A stretch of 64,000 nucleotides of DNA from Bacteroidales bacterium. GTDB lineage: Bacteria; Bacteroidota; Bacteroidia; Bacteroidales; F082. The DNA is taken from NCBI GenBank assembly GCA_021647205.1, contig JAKIVD010000016.1, forward strand, positions 19,559-83,558, given 5' to 3'. Shown in pieces: positions 27,822 through 36,741 of this stretch (position 1 is its first letter; every line of letters starts with the position of its first letter). A program made the translations under genes and the position numbers. A model generated the notes under the pieces. It was not told where the DNA came from. It saw nothing but the letters and a program-made list of their open reading frames with translations, and searched no databases.

Positions 27822-28337
27822 CTAAAACTCTTTACCAATCGCCACCGACAGCGACCAGGTGTCTGTCCCTTCTTTAAAGTCGAAGAATACCCCCGGGGCG
27901 ATTACCCAATTCTTTGGAAGTTTAAAAACATATTCGCCACCCAGGCGAATAATTCCCAGGTTTTTGTGTTTTTCAAATTCCATGCCGCCCCCGGCCAAGA
28001 AATTGATGTGTTTGCTCAGGTTAAAATTGACCATGGCCGTTAACAATACCGCATTTTCACGGTTGAGTTCTTTCTCGAAAACCACGTATTCACCCAACTC
28101 AATATCGGCCATAATTCCAATTTCCCAGCGGGGATGAAGCCGGCGGAAATAATCCAGCCCGATGGTAGGTACAAAAATGCCGGTTGCTTCCTCCGCATCA
28201 AGCGTCGAAGCCTTTGGAATATAGGTGTAGCCCAAAGCCACGGTCAGCAAATTCTTTTTCTCTTTTTCGTGTTCCTGGGCAAAAGTATTGATGGAGAAGA
28301 TGGTAATAAAGACAAGAAGAAGTAAATTTATTCTCAT
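27822..28337 (-). CDS. Small outer-membrane barrel-like protein
   Basis: A 171-residue protein with a signal peptide (MRINLLLLVFITIFSINTFA) and an eight-strand-like barrel pattern: LLTVALGYTYIPKAS, PTIGLDYFRRLHPRWEIGIM, HINFLAGGGMEFEKHKNLG, and a C-terminal TWSLSVAIGKEF. It resembles small OmpA/OmpW-sized barrels in length, with no defining motif. It follows the DUF1254 cluster after a large palindrome. Confidence 0.7.
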   Translation of the reverse strand: MRINLLLLVFITIFSINTFAQEHEKEKKNLLTVALGYTYIPKASTLDAEEATGIFVPTIGLDYFRRLHPRWEIGIMADIELGEYVVFEKELNRENAVLLTAMVNFNLSKHINFLAGGGMEFEKHKNLGIIRLGGEYVFKLPKNWVIAPGVFFDFKEGTDTWSLSVAIGKEF

Positions 28338-28368
28338 ATCATGCTGTTTTCAGTCAACAGAAAATAAG

Positions 28369-28405
28369 TTAACTTTTCCAAAGTTTGAAACTTTGGAAAA
28401 GTTAA
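28369..28405. repeat. Large palindrome, shared motif with 49878-49911
   Basis: Two 18-base perfect arms (TTAACTTTTCCAAAGTTT and its complement) flank a single G. It lies 31 bases past the stop of the DUF1254 gene on the minus strand. A second, less perfect copy with the same outer arm (AACTTTTCCA) follows the gene ending at 49922. Placement after stop codons suggests a terminator or mobile REP-like element. Confidence 0.75.
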
Positions 28406-28436
28406 ACACTGGTAATCCATCTCCTGATTTGTTTAT

Positions 28437-30002
28437 TTACTTAACGAGTTTTATGTCTTGTAAAGGATAAGTTTCATCGAAATACTCTTTGGTTGGCCCA
28501 TAAAAACGAAGGTATGTAAACCAGCTCTCTTTTGGATTGGTTTGAACCCAGTTATTATCTTCTACACCTTCAGGTTTTTCAGGGCTGAAATGCATAATGA
28601 TAGATCCATCAGCTTCTAAATGTGGATTTCTACGTCCACTTACCATTGGGTTTTTAGACTTGTTAATGATCATAGTACGCGTATTCACATCATAAACAAC
28701 AACGGACCAGAATGTTTTTGCCGGTGGGTTTGGTGCCAATGTTAAGGTATAATGTTTACTTCCAAGTAAGTGATTTCCATCAGCATCTTTATATCCTGTA
28801 CGGTATGCCTGACCAAGTCCCGGAACTTCCATATAGTATGCTTTTCCACGACTTACGGCTTCCCAGGTAAAGGCAGCACGTTTGTACATTTGCTCGATAT
28901 CGCCATCTTTGTCATTATAAGCAGGTATCATCAAACGATCCCAATTGGTTCCTTTGTACAAATCTTCTTTTCTAAATGGTTTGTCGAAGGTGATTGATTT
29001 CACCATAGACTCACCCACAACAGCAGCTTCTTTAAATAGTTTTTTCTGCTCAGGAGTTGGGTTCCAGGGTTTTCCTTTTTCAATCCCTAAAGACTGTAAC
29101 ATGGCTAAAATATATCCTTCACGTTCTGAGAAAATATCATGATCCACAATTCTTTTAACTGTTTCCCAGTAAGCCATTCCGTGATCTTGCCATTGTCCCC
29201 AAGGGGTTTTACCATCAACTTCAACAAATTGAGTTACAGGATTATTATTCCTTTCTGAATAAGGATAGATATTAAATTTTCTCAAAAATGCATCTGCATC
29301 TGCCGGTTTTGGCTGTAAAGCTCTTATCCCGATAAACACATCTCTTGTTGTGTTTTGAACAATGATAAATTTCTTTTTGTCATACCCTTTAGGTGCTTCC
29401 ATCCCCGGTGCTATAATAATCAATTTTGTTCCCTTACCGCGTTCTGGTCCTGATACACCAAAATCATATACTTGTCTTTGGAACATATCATCAACAACAC
29501 CAGCTGCTGCTCCCGGAGGTACGTCTAAAACAAGTGGTCCGGTATTCATTAAATCTGCAAAAACAAGCGCATACGGTGTCGTACCATTACCTGTTAAGAT
29601 TCCTTGTTTAGCTTCTGCTGATACGTAGTGAACAATAGCACCATCTCTTGCACCAAATTTTTTGTGCTCGTCGAACCAGTTGTAATAACTTACCAATGGC
29701 ACTGCCCAAAGATAGGCCTGACATGCTTTCTGAAAATCAAGTTCAGCTTTTAGTCGTTCACTAGTTTCTAAGGTTGGATAACCACCACCAAACCCGCCAT
29801 CGGTAAAGTTTAAGTCACCTAACCTTGTAGAGACAGTGGTTGGTGAAGTTTCACCATATTTACGAAACTCCGTAGGGGTAAGTTTATCAGCAATTTTCTC
29901 ATAGGAGACTCCTTTCGAAGCAGTCTCTTTTTTTGATGTTTGATTACATCCCGCAAACAGTAGTCCTGTTACTACTATTGCACTTAAAATAATTTTTTTC
30001 AT
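28437..30002 (-). CDS. DUF1254/DUF1214 lipoprotein, paralogue 1
   Basis: A 521-residue lipoprotein (lipobox LFAGC, Cys19) with an N-terminal DUF1254 domain (about 75-260; blocks TPYALVFADLMNTGPLVLDV and DDMFQRQVYDFGVSGPERGK) and a C-terminal DUF1214 domain (about 390-500; LAPNPPAKTFWSVVVYDVNT, TMIINKS). The ending FTYLRFYGPTKEYFDETY is shared with its paralogues. No biochemical role is established that I know of. It is the last of four consecutive paralogues on the minus strand, 32 bases after the next. Confidence 0.9.
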   Translation of the reverse strand: MKKIILSAIVVTGLLFAGCNQTSKKETASKGVSYEKIADKLTPTEFRKYGETSPTTVSTRLGDLNFTDGGFGGGYPTLETSERLKAELDFQKACQAYLWAVPLVSYYNWFDEHKKFGARDGAIVHYVSAEAKQGILTGNGTTPYALVFADLMNTGPLVLDVPPGAAAGVVDDMFQRQVYDFGVSGPERGKGTKLIIIAPGMEAPKGYDKKKFIIVQNTTRDVFIGIRALQPKPADADAFLRKFNIYPYSERNNNPVTQFVEVDGKTPWGQWQDHGMAYWETVKRIVDHDIFSEREGYILAMLQSLGIEKGKPWNPTPEQKKLFKEAAVVGESMVKSITFDKPFRKEDLYKGTNWDRLMIPAYNDKDGDIEQMYKRAAFTWEAVSRGKAYYMEVPGLGQAYRTGYKDADGNHLLGSKHYTLTLAPNPPAKTFWSVVVYDVNTRTMIINKSKNPMVSGRRNPHLEADGSIIMHFSPEKPEGVEDNNWVQTNPKESWFTYLRFYGPTKEYFDETYPLQDIKLVK

Positions 30003-30034
30003 CTTTCTACTTTATTTAATTATTAGTTCTTTCT

Positions 30035-31531
30035 TTACTTTACTAATTCTAAATCACCGGGCATCCATGTTTTGTCATACCAAGGTTTCAAGGGGCCATA
30101 AAGTCTTAACAGAATGGTGTAGCCTTTTCCGGGCATGGTTTGCCCCCAGTTACTTTCGTGTCCTTTGGGTGGTTCCGGTCCGAAATAGACGGTTACGCTA
30201 CCATCATCATTGACGACCAAACCCTCTTTGTTACTGTCAATTCCACCCGATTTTTGGTCGGTTTCCAGGATGCTGCGTGTTTGTGCATCGTTGATCATAA
30301 ACGACCAGAAGTTATTGATTGGAATAGGACCCGGCAGTGTAACCTTGTAGTTTTTACTGCCGTCAAGGTAGTTGCCATCGGCATCTTTTGCCGTTATCTC
30401 ATATACCGAACCTGTACCCGGTTTGGGCAGTACCATCGAAGGAGTAATCCCGGTGGCAAAGTAGAGCATCATCGTCCGGTCTGATTGTACCAGTTCTCCA
30501 TTATTTAAAAACTCATGACTGCCACCGGCAAGCGGAGAATACCACTGACGTTTGCCAGGGTAGAAAAATACATTTTCGTTGCGCGGGCTGAAAAGTATGG
30601 CTCTGGCTGATGCATTGCCCATGGCAGCACCCTCGGTAAGAATTTTTTGCCAACGTGCATCCGGCTTGAATTCTTTTCCTTTCTTAATACCGATTGACGC
30701 CATTTGTCCGTTAATTTCCGGATTAAATACTCCTGTTGGTTCGTATTGTACCGAGGCATTTATTTCGTTATAAAATTCTGCATTGTTCGCATGAATAGTA
30801 CTATATTTTTTTCCTGAGAAATTATGAAAAACCTGTTTTGGTGGGTTGTCGGCTTTAGCTAGCGGATACATTTTAAAACCGGCTTTAAATGCATCTACGG
30901 CAGATTTCACATCACCATCTTTTACAATCAAGCGCATAATCAGCCAGTGGCGGTAACCACGGGTATGAATAACAATATATCCATCCGGAATTTCACCTTT
31001 ATAATCCGGAGCTACAAAGAGGTATTTGCCTCCTTTGCCTTTGTCGGGACCGGTAAAACCGATATCGGTAACATGGGTAAAAAAGGCATCATCTACAATG
31101 CCCAGTACCGGACCGGGGTTGTCAACTACCACCGGGCCGTTTTTGGTGTCGATTTCACCCACGGCATAAGGGGTAGTGGTGTTTGGGGTTAACCAAAGAG
31201 AACGTGCATCCAGAAGATTTTCAAAAACAGCAATTTCATAAAGCCCGATTCCTGCTTTTCGTTGTCCTTCGAGCATAGCCTGCATGGAACCGATACCAAT
31301 GGTATTTGTGAAAACCAGCGTTGCCCGTGCAACATCTAAAAACTCATAGGTTTTCTTTACGGTTTCATCAGACGGGAAACCGTCTTTAAACTTAAGCTCA
31401 CCAACATATTTTGTGTGAACCTTATCAGGAGTTGTGATGCTTTCGGGTACCTCGGCTTTATATTTTTGTGCATTTACAGTGGATAAACCCAATCCGAAAA
31501 GAAGACTTATTAGGATTAATTTTGTTTTCAT
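30035..31531 (-). CDS. DUF1254/DUF1214 secreted protein, paralogue 2
   Basis: A 498-residue exported protein with an ordinary signal peptide (about 1-21, ending VNAQ) instead of a lipobox. DUF1254 spans about 70-250 (TPYAVGEIDTKNGPVVVDNP, DDAFFTHVTDIGFTGPDKGK) and DUF1214 about 365-480 (LPGPIPINNFWSFMINDAQT, RSILETDQKSGGID), with the shared C-terminal LLRLYGPLKPWYDKTWMPGD. The GFTGPDKGKGGKYL block is nearly the same as in paralogue 4, so those two are probably closest. It lies 59 bases after paralogue 3. Confidence 0.9.
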   Translation of the reverse strand: MKTKLILISLLFGLGLSTVNAQKYKAEVPESITTPDKVHTKYVGELKFKDGFPSDETVKKTYEFLDVARATLVFTNTIGIGSMQAMLEGQRKAGIGLYEIAVFENLLDARSLWLTPNTTTPYAVGEIDTKNGPVVVDNPGPVLGIVDDAFFTHVTDIGFTGPDKGKGGKYLFVAPDYKGEIPDGYIVIHTRGYRHWLIMRLIVKDGDVKSAVDAFKAGFKMYPLAKADNPPKQVFHNFSGKKYSTIHANNAEFYNEINASVQYEPTGVFNPEINGQMASIGIKKGKEFKPDARWQKILTEGAAMGNASARAILFSPRNENVFFYPGKRQWYSPLAGGSHEFLNNGELVQSDRTMMLYFATGITPSMVLPKPGTGSVYEITAKDADGNYLDGSKNYKVTLPGPIPINNFWSFMINDAQTRSILETDQKSGGIDSNKEGLVVNDDGSVTVYFGPEPPKGHESNWGQTMPGKGYTILLRLYGPLKPWYDKTWMPGDLELVK

Positions 31532-31590
31532 GTTGATGAATTTAAGAGAAAAGTAAGGGAGCCATTTTACAATAGCTCCCCGTTGATTTA

Positions 31591-32676
31591 TTATTTTACT
31601 TCAACGGCTTTTGGGAAAGTCCAGGTGCCGTCTATGATTTCCTGATGCGGTTGGTAAAACCGCACGATATACAACCATCCTTCCGGAATGTATAAATAGT
31701 TATCCGCTTTTGGGTCACCACCTAAGTGAAGTGTAGCCGTTCCATCTTTGTTTTTCTTAGCTGTTAAAGAGTTGATTGCGTACGAGTCATACTCATTAGG
31801 AACCATAAAACGCTCCTGGTTGTAAATCGTTACCGACCAGAACCCATCCACCGGTACATCTTTGGGTACGGTAATGGTGTAAGCTGTTTTTCCATCGTTT
31901 TTAGGTACCTGCACGGGAATGTACTTGGCATCTTTTTCCTGCATTCCACCCCAGCCTACGGCTACACCCATACATTTATCCAGGTATGAGTTGTCACATT
32001 TTACACCAAAGAATTTAGAACTGCTTGTTGCAGCACTTCCTAAGATATTGTATGCTTTACGCATGGCTAACATTTCATCTTCATTCCAATCTTGCAGGCC
32101 TGAAGCATCTCCTTTATCTTTTTGCTTCACCACGATGCCATCCTGAAGCTTATGAACGATATCTATATCTTTGGGATCGTTAGGATCTACCAGGATCCGG
32201 ACAACAAAAACCATATAACGTGTTCCAATTTCCGATTCCTTGAAGGTGTAAGTACCCGGAGCATTCAGGCCACGATATACATCATGATCCTGAGAGATCG
32301 GCATCAAAGTCATGTATCTTCCTTTTGAATCGGGAAGTTCAATGGTTAAGTCCGACTGTGAAAGGTCGAATACACCGAAAGAGTAGAATGTATCGCGGTT
32401 ACCACTTAAGGTTACCTGATGATCCACATCGTAAGCTTTCCGTCCGTGGGTAAACTGGCCAAAGGTAAAAGGGGCGGTTGAGTACCCTTTCATCTGCATG
32501 TCGGTTTCGGCCCGTACAAAATTGTAGGCATCGACAGTTGGGGCCTGGTGGTCCCATTCCTGGATGTAATAACTTTTGTCGCATTTGTCGGCTTTGTGAT
32601 GCTTTTGGGCAAATGCGCTACCTGAGATAAGGGCTGCAACAGCAAGGGTTACAGCAAATTTAAATTTAAAATTCAT
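31591..32676 (-). CDS. DUF1254/DUF1214 secreted protein, short paralogue 3
   Basis: A 361-residue exported protein (signal peptide to about residue 23) with the same two-part plan in compact form: a DUF1254-like region (about 60-165; SGNRDTFYSFGVFDLSQSDL) and a DUF1214-like region (about 255-350; VPVDGFWSVTIYNQERFMVP, then LYIVRFYQPHQEIIDGTWTF). It lacks about 140 residues compared with its neighbours, mostly between the domains. It starts 27 bases after paralogue 4 ends. The shortening looks like an old, stable form, since the frame is intact. Confidence 0.87.
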   Translation of the reverse strand: MNFKFKFAVTLAVAALISGSAFAQKHHKADKCDKSYYIQEWDHQAPTVDAYNFVRAETDMQMKGYSTAPFTFGQFTHGRKAYDVDHQVTLSGNRDTFYSFGVFDLSQSDLTIELPDSKGRYMTLMPISQDHDVYRGLNAPGTYTFKESEIGTRYMVFVVRILVDPNDPKDIDIVHKLQDGIVVKQKDKGDASGLQDWNEDEMLAMRKAYNILGSAATSSSKFFGVKCDNSYLDKCMGVAVGWGGMQEKDAKYIPVQVPKNDGKTAYTITVPKDVPVDGFWSVTIYNQERFMVPNEYDSYAINSLTAKKNKDGTATLHLGGDPKADNYLYIPEGWLYIVRFYQPHQEIIDGTWTFPKAVEVK

Positions 32677-32703
32677 GGTATTACTTTTTTTATTTGTGAT
32701 TAA

Positions 32704-34281
32704 TTATTTATATTTCTCATTTACTAATTCTATTTCACTTGGTCTCCATGATTTATCAAGGAATGGCTTCAATGGACCGTACATTCTTAGGATAACAAAC
32801 CAGGATTTTCCCGGGATTGTTTGCAACCAATTCTTCTCAAATCCTTTTGGTGGTTTTGGTCCGAAATATACATCATAAGAACCATCTGCGTTTTGTTTGA
32901 ATCCTTCATCCTGACTACCCACTGTTGGGTAAGGCTGGTCGGTTTGCAACATCGAACGGGTTTGGGAATCGTAAATGGTTAATGCCCAAAAATCGGCTAC
33001 CGGTACATTGGGGGGCAAATGAATTTTATAGGTTTTTGAACCATCAAATATCTGGTGCTTAGAGTCTTTGAAAGTAATGCAATAATCAGAACCCCTGCCT
33101 TCATGTGGTGTTGCCATCGAAGGCGTTACAGCTGTATACGTATAATGGAAGAAGACCCTTGCATCGGTATTAAAACCGTACTCGTAATTAAAGTAAACAT
33201 TTTTATCCGGATAAGCCATCACCCATTCGGTAGGCACATCTTTGTAGAAATACACCATTTTCAGGTCGCCGGTTGGATAGTAGTTGTTTGATCTTGCTGC
33301 AGCATTAGCAATGGCAACAGCATCAGTAAGAATTCTTTTCTCTCTCTCGGTAGGATTAAATTTTTCTCCTTTTTTAATTCCGATAGAAGCAAACAACCCT
33401 TTTGTTTCATCATCCAGCATCTCATCCGATTCTTCTTGTATAAGAGTATTTAGGTGCTCATAAAACTCAAAGTTATTCGGGTGTATCGTATTGAACGCTT
33501 TCCCGGTCATGTTCACATACTCAACGGGTTTTGGGTTGGCGGCTTCGGAAAGCGGATATACTTTTAAATGGTCTTTCACATTTTTTACAGCTACATCCAC
33601 ACCTTTCGAGATATTTCCGCGCATAAACAACCAGGTAGCATACGTGCGCGGCCTGATAACAAAATAGCCTTTGGGAACTTTCTTATCGTATCCCGGAGGC
33701 AATACCAGGTATTTACCACCTTTACCTTTATCGGGGCCGGCCAATCCCACATCGCTTACAAAGCGGAACCAGGCATCGTCGAAAGCACCCAGCATCATTG
33801 GCGGAACTTCTACAACAACAGGCCCGTCAGTAGTGTTAACGTAAGGGAAAATGTAAAGGGTAGATGTGTTTGCAGTCAGAAACAGCGCATGTGAATCCAT
33901 CAGTTTCTCAAAAAGGGCTACTTTACCATTTGCATCAACACCAAGTGCAGCAGGTCCTTTTCGAAGTGCCTGAAGCGATGCGCCGGGAATGCCTTTTAAG
34001 AAGGCATCCACTCCTCTGGCTTTCAATAAGAAATCCTGGGTTAATTCGGCTGTTTCTTTAGTTGGAACACCATCAAAAAAGTGAAGGGTACCGATGGATG
34101 TTTCTACCACATCAGGTGTGGTGATATTCTGAGGAATATCGGTCGTGTTTTTGTAAGTGGGTATTTCCACTTTTGCTTTGGAAGCGTCTTTTTTCGCCTC
34201 TTTTTTCTGTGCTTCAGTCGAGCAACTTGCCATAAAAGCAAGCAGTATAATGGCTGAGACAATTTTCATGATTTTTTTCAT
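32704..34281 (-). CDS. DUF1254/DUF1214 lipoprotein, paralogue 4
   Basis: A 525-residue lipoprotein (lipobox FMASC, Cys20) followed by a Lys-rich stretch. DUF1254 (about 85-280) carries TSTLYIFPYVNTTDGPVVVE and DDAWFRFVSDVGLAGPDKGK; DUF1214 (about 400-505) carries LPPNVPVADFWALTIYDSQT and RSMLQTDQPYPTVGSQ, and the shared ending is LRMYGPLKPFLDKSWRPSE. It is the first of four co-directional paralogues and probably the operon head with the upstream DUF2490 and CorA genes. Function unknown. Confidence 0.9.
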   Translation of the reverse strand: MKKIMKIVSAIILLAFMASCSTEAQKKEAKKDASKAKVEIPTYKNTTDIPQNITTPDVVETSIGTLHFFDGVPTKETAELTQDFLLKARGVDAFLKGIPGASLQALRKGPAALGVDANGKVALFEKLMDSHALFLTANTSTLYIFPYVNTTDGPVVVEVPPMMLGAFDDAWFRFVSDVGLAGPDKGKGGKYLVLPPGYDKKVPKGYFVIRPRTYATWLFMRGNISKGVDVAVKNVKDHLKVYPLSEAANPKPVEYVNMTGKAFNTIHPNNFEFYEHLNTLIQEESDEMLDDETKGLFASIGIKKGEKFNPTEREKRILTDAVAIANAAARSNNYYPTGDLKMVYFYKDVPTEWVMAYPDKNVYFNYEYGFNTDARVFFHYTYTAVTPSMATPHEGRGSDYCITFKDSKHQIFDGSKTYKIHLPPNVPVADFWALTIYDSQTRSMLQTDQPYPTVGSQDEGFKQNADGSYDVYFGPKPPKGFEKNWLQTIPGKSWFVILRMYGPLKPFLDKSWRPSEIELVNEKYK

Positions 34282-34309
34282 GGGTTCAATATTTGATGAA
34301 TTAAAGTTG

Positions 34310-35098
34310 TTAATTATTACTGTGTTTTTTATGTAGTAACCGGTGCCATACTTTTTTAATTTTTAGCTGGTATATATAATCAGACGCATTCAGTTTTTCT
34401 TCAGCACCGGTGCGCGAACCCTGCCAGTTAAACACGAATGACAATTGCCACTCTTTTGCGGGTTTATATCCCAGTTCAATTCCTGCCCTTCCTTTGTTAG
34501 TATAAATCTCTTGTATTTCTCCCGTTACCGGTAAAAAATACTCTCCGTAAACTGCAGCATACCATCTTTTATGAAAGTCATACTTTCCGGTTACCTTGTA
34601 CCGCATTCTGAATTCAAAATCCATTACCCAGTTATTGGTTAAAAACGACATACGCTCTTCAAATCTTAGCAGGTTTTTAAAACCGAACCTCTTCCATTGA
34701 GGCCAGTTAAGCTGTATGCCTTGCCACGGCGTAATTTCAAACTGGTCAATATCATAGGTGTTAAATATGTAAAACAACCCCAAACCGGCATGAAATTCCC
34801 ACGTATCGGTCAAATGATACTTCAATGACGGGCGGATATACAGCCTGCTCCAACTTCTTTTGCTTACAATCGTTCTGTATCCGGCATCACCATAATATTC
34901 CAGCTTTTTACTCATATAATAATGCGGGTAAAAATCTATCCAGATTTGCTGGTTAACAATTGAGTTGGTGGTTGAATCCCCTGTTTGCGCCTGTGCTTGA
35001 TTTGAAAAACCAGCAACAAGAAACAATACAGCCAACATATACCAAAACGGTTGAAGCCGATGCCTTAAACAATTATTTTCTATTCTGTCAATGAACAC
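34310..35098 (-). CDS. DUF2490 outer-membrane barrel protein
   Basis: A 262-residue exported protein with a signal peptide ending near NQAQAQ (about residue 38; a later start may be real). The mature part matches DUF2490: QIWIDFYPHYYMSKKLEYYG, LYIRPSLKYHLTDTWEFHAG, then LRFEERMSF and regular amphipathic strands to SDYIYQLKIKKVWH. DUF2490 proteins are thought to be outer-membrane barrels of unknown role. It starts eight bases after the corA stop and precedes the DUF1254 genes by 28 bases. Confidence 0.85.
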   Translation of the reverse strand: MFIDRIENNCLRHRLQPFWYMLAVLFLVAGFSNQAQAQTGDSTTNSIVNQQIWIDFYPHYYMSKKLEYYGDAGYRTIVSKRSWSRLYIRPSLKYHLTDTWEFHAGLGLFYIFNTYDIDQFEITPWQGIQLNWPQWKRFGFKNLLRFEERMSFLTNNWVMDFEFRMRYKVTGKYDFHKRWYAAVYGEYFLPVTGEIQEIYTNKGRAGIELGYKPAKEWQLSFVFNWQGSRTGAEEKLNASDYIYQLKIKKVWHRLLHKKHSNN

Positions 35099-35106
35099 TT
35101 TTACTG

Positions 35107-36075
35107 TTAATTAAACCAGCCCTTCCGGTAGAAATAAAACAGGAAAACGGAAGCGATAAATGCCATCGCCCCCAGGCTGAAATAATAGCCATATTTATAA
35201 TTCAGTTCGGGCATATTCACGAAGTTCATCCCATAAATGCCCACCACCAGCGTCAAGGGGACAAAAATAGCCTGTATGACGGTGAGGAAATTCAAACGTT
35301 TATTGGCCTTTTCCTGTAACAAAAGATGGTAGTGGTCATTTAAGGACTCCAGCCGTTCTTCAGTTTGCTTCAACGAAATCTTGATGAGTCCCATACTTTT
35401 TAGCAGATAGTCAAAATAGCTTTCGTACAAACTGTTGTTGTCCAGAATATCTTTTGTGGGCGGAAAAGTCAGGGTAAAATAGAGTTTTTCCAGCGCCCTT
35501 GAAAACAGGGATAAACGCGTTTTTGATTCCAGAAAAACCTCAGGCGAAATATCTTTGTCCGTTTCCTTGTTATCCAGGTCCAAAGCCAGGGTTTCTATTT
35601 TTTCGCGCGAAGCGATAATGAGTTTTCCATAATTGGACAAGATTTCGAGAATGACCACATACAGCAGGAACTCCGCGCTAATCTTACTTTTTTGCGCTTC
35701 GGTAAATGCTGTTTTGGGTTTGATTAAAGCGGATAAAATGCCTTCGTTAAGCGGGTGAATGCCAATTAAAATATTCTTGTAAATAATGGTTCCTGCATAA
35801 TCTGATTTTTTCGTTTGTGGCGAAAAATAAGCCAGTTCACCATATAAAACATCCCCGAAGTATTCAAATTGAATGTGATCAGCAGGCGTTGTTAACCGCT
35901 CGCAGATCTCCTCAGGCAGACCCTGTTTTTGTAAGGCCAGGGCTGCCTCGTGCCGGTCGGCCGATTGAATATCTACAAGATAAACAGCGGACTTGTCCCT
36001 TTCCATTGCGGGCAAGTCCATCGCAGGTATCTTTTCAACACCATCCTGATTGATCTTATAAATATTCTTTTCCAA
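35107..36075 (-). CDS. corA: CorA family divalent-cation channel
   Basis: Mg2+ (or Co2+/Ni2+) transporter of the CorA family. The 322-residue protein has an N-terminal cytoplasmic alpha/beta domain, a long helical stalk (about 200-260, LIKISLKQTEERLESLND) and two C-terminal membrane helices. The first ends in the signature YGMNF (GMN at about 283-285). A second helix (about 297-317) and a short basic tail follow. Length is typical. It leads into the DUF2490 gene with an eight-base gap, so metal supply may be linked to the DUF1254 cluster, by inference only. Confidence 0.92.
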   Translation of the reverse strand: MEKNIYKINQDGVEKIPAMDLPAMERDKSAVYLVDIQSADRHEAALALQKQGLPEEICERLTTPADHIQFEYFGDVLYGELAYFSPQTKKSDYAGTIIYKNILIGIHPLNEGILSALIKPKTAFTEAQKSKISAEFLLYVVILEILSNYGKLIIASREKIETLALDLDNKETDKDISPEVFLESKTRLSLFSRALEKLYFTLTFPPTKDILDNNSLYESYFDYLLKSMGLIKISLKQTEERLESLNDHYHLLLQEKANKRLNFLTVIQAIFVPLTLVVGIYGMNFVNMPELNYKYGYYFSLGAMAFIASVFLFYFYRKGWFN

Positions 36076-36119
36076 CTTATTGAGTGTGCGTCTAAACTGT
36101 TTTTTCTTTTATCTAATGT

Positions 36120-36677
36120 TTAAATACTTCCTGCCGACTTCCGGACTGTATAGGCTGTGAGTGAAAGCATCGCTCCATCGATCATCAATTTTATTCCCAG
36201 GTAAATGCCCAGGGCATAATTGCTTGATTCGGGCCAATGAAAAAAGATCAGTCCTCCCAGTATAAGCCCTATAATTCCGCTGAGCAACATATAAGCGCCA
36301 CCGCCCATTGGCATCAGTGAAAACGAGTATCCGATTTCTGTCATCCCGTCAACAATAAAGTAAACGGCCATGACCATGGTAAGCACTGTCAAACCCATTT
36401 CAGGATTTGCGATAATCCAAATACCTGCAACAATCATTAAGATCGCATACAGGTAGCGCAAAATCATCGAACCCATGGAAAAGGAGATGATGGCAAAACT
36501 GAGCCGGAAAATACCGCCCAATACCAGGAATACACCGATAACAATAGCCGTGAATTTACCAATACCTGCCGGAAAAGCCACTGCAATAATACCCAGCAGC
36601 AGGGCAAGCAGGCCCATATATATTACTGATTTGGAAACTTTGTTGATTCCCTTTGTCATGGTTGTTTCGCTATTCAT
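36120..36677 (-). CDS. HdeD/DUF308 family membrane protein
   Basis: A 185-residue inner-membrane protein with six hydrophobic segments in pairs, matching the HdeD/DUF308 family: IYMGLLALLLGIIAVAFPAG, then IVIGVFLVLGGIFRLSFAI, and later YFIVDGMTEIGYSF and LGIYLGIKLMIDGAMLSLT. In E. coli HdeD is an acid-resistance membrane protein; the role elsewhere is uncertain. It lies 44 bases upstream of corA on the same strand. Confidence 0.88.
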   Translation of the reverse strand: MNSETTMTKGINKVSKSVIYMGLLALLLGIIAVAFPAGIGKFTAIVIGVFLVLGGIFRLSFAIISFSMGSMILRYLYAILMIVAGIWIIANPEMGLTVLTMVMAVYFIVDGMTEIGYSFSLMPMGGGAYMLLSGIIGLILGGLIFFHWPESSNYALGIYLGIKLMIDGAMLSLTAYTVRKSAGSI

Positions 36678-36741
36678 TTTTTATCTTTTTTAATTAAATT
36701 GGTTTTTTTATTTGTCCTCTTGCACAGTTTTCTTCAGGGGC

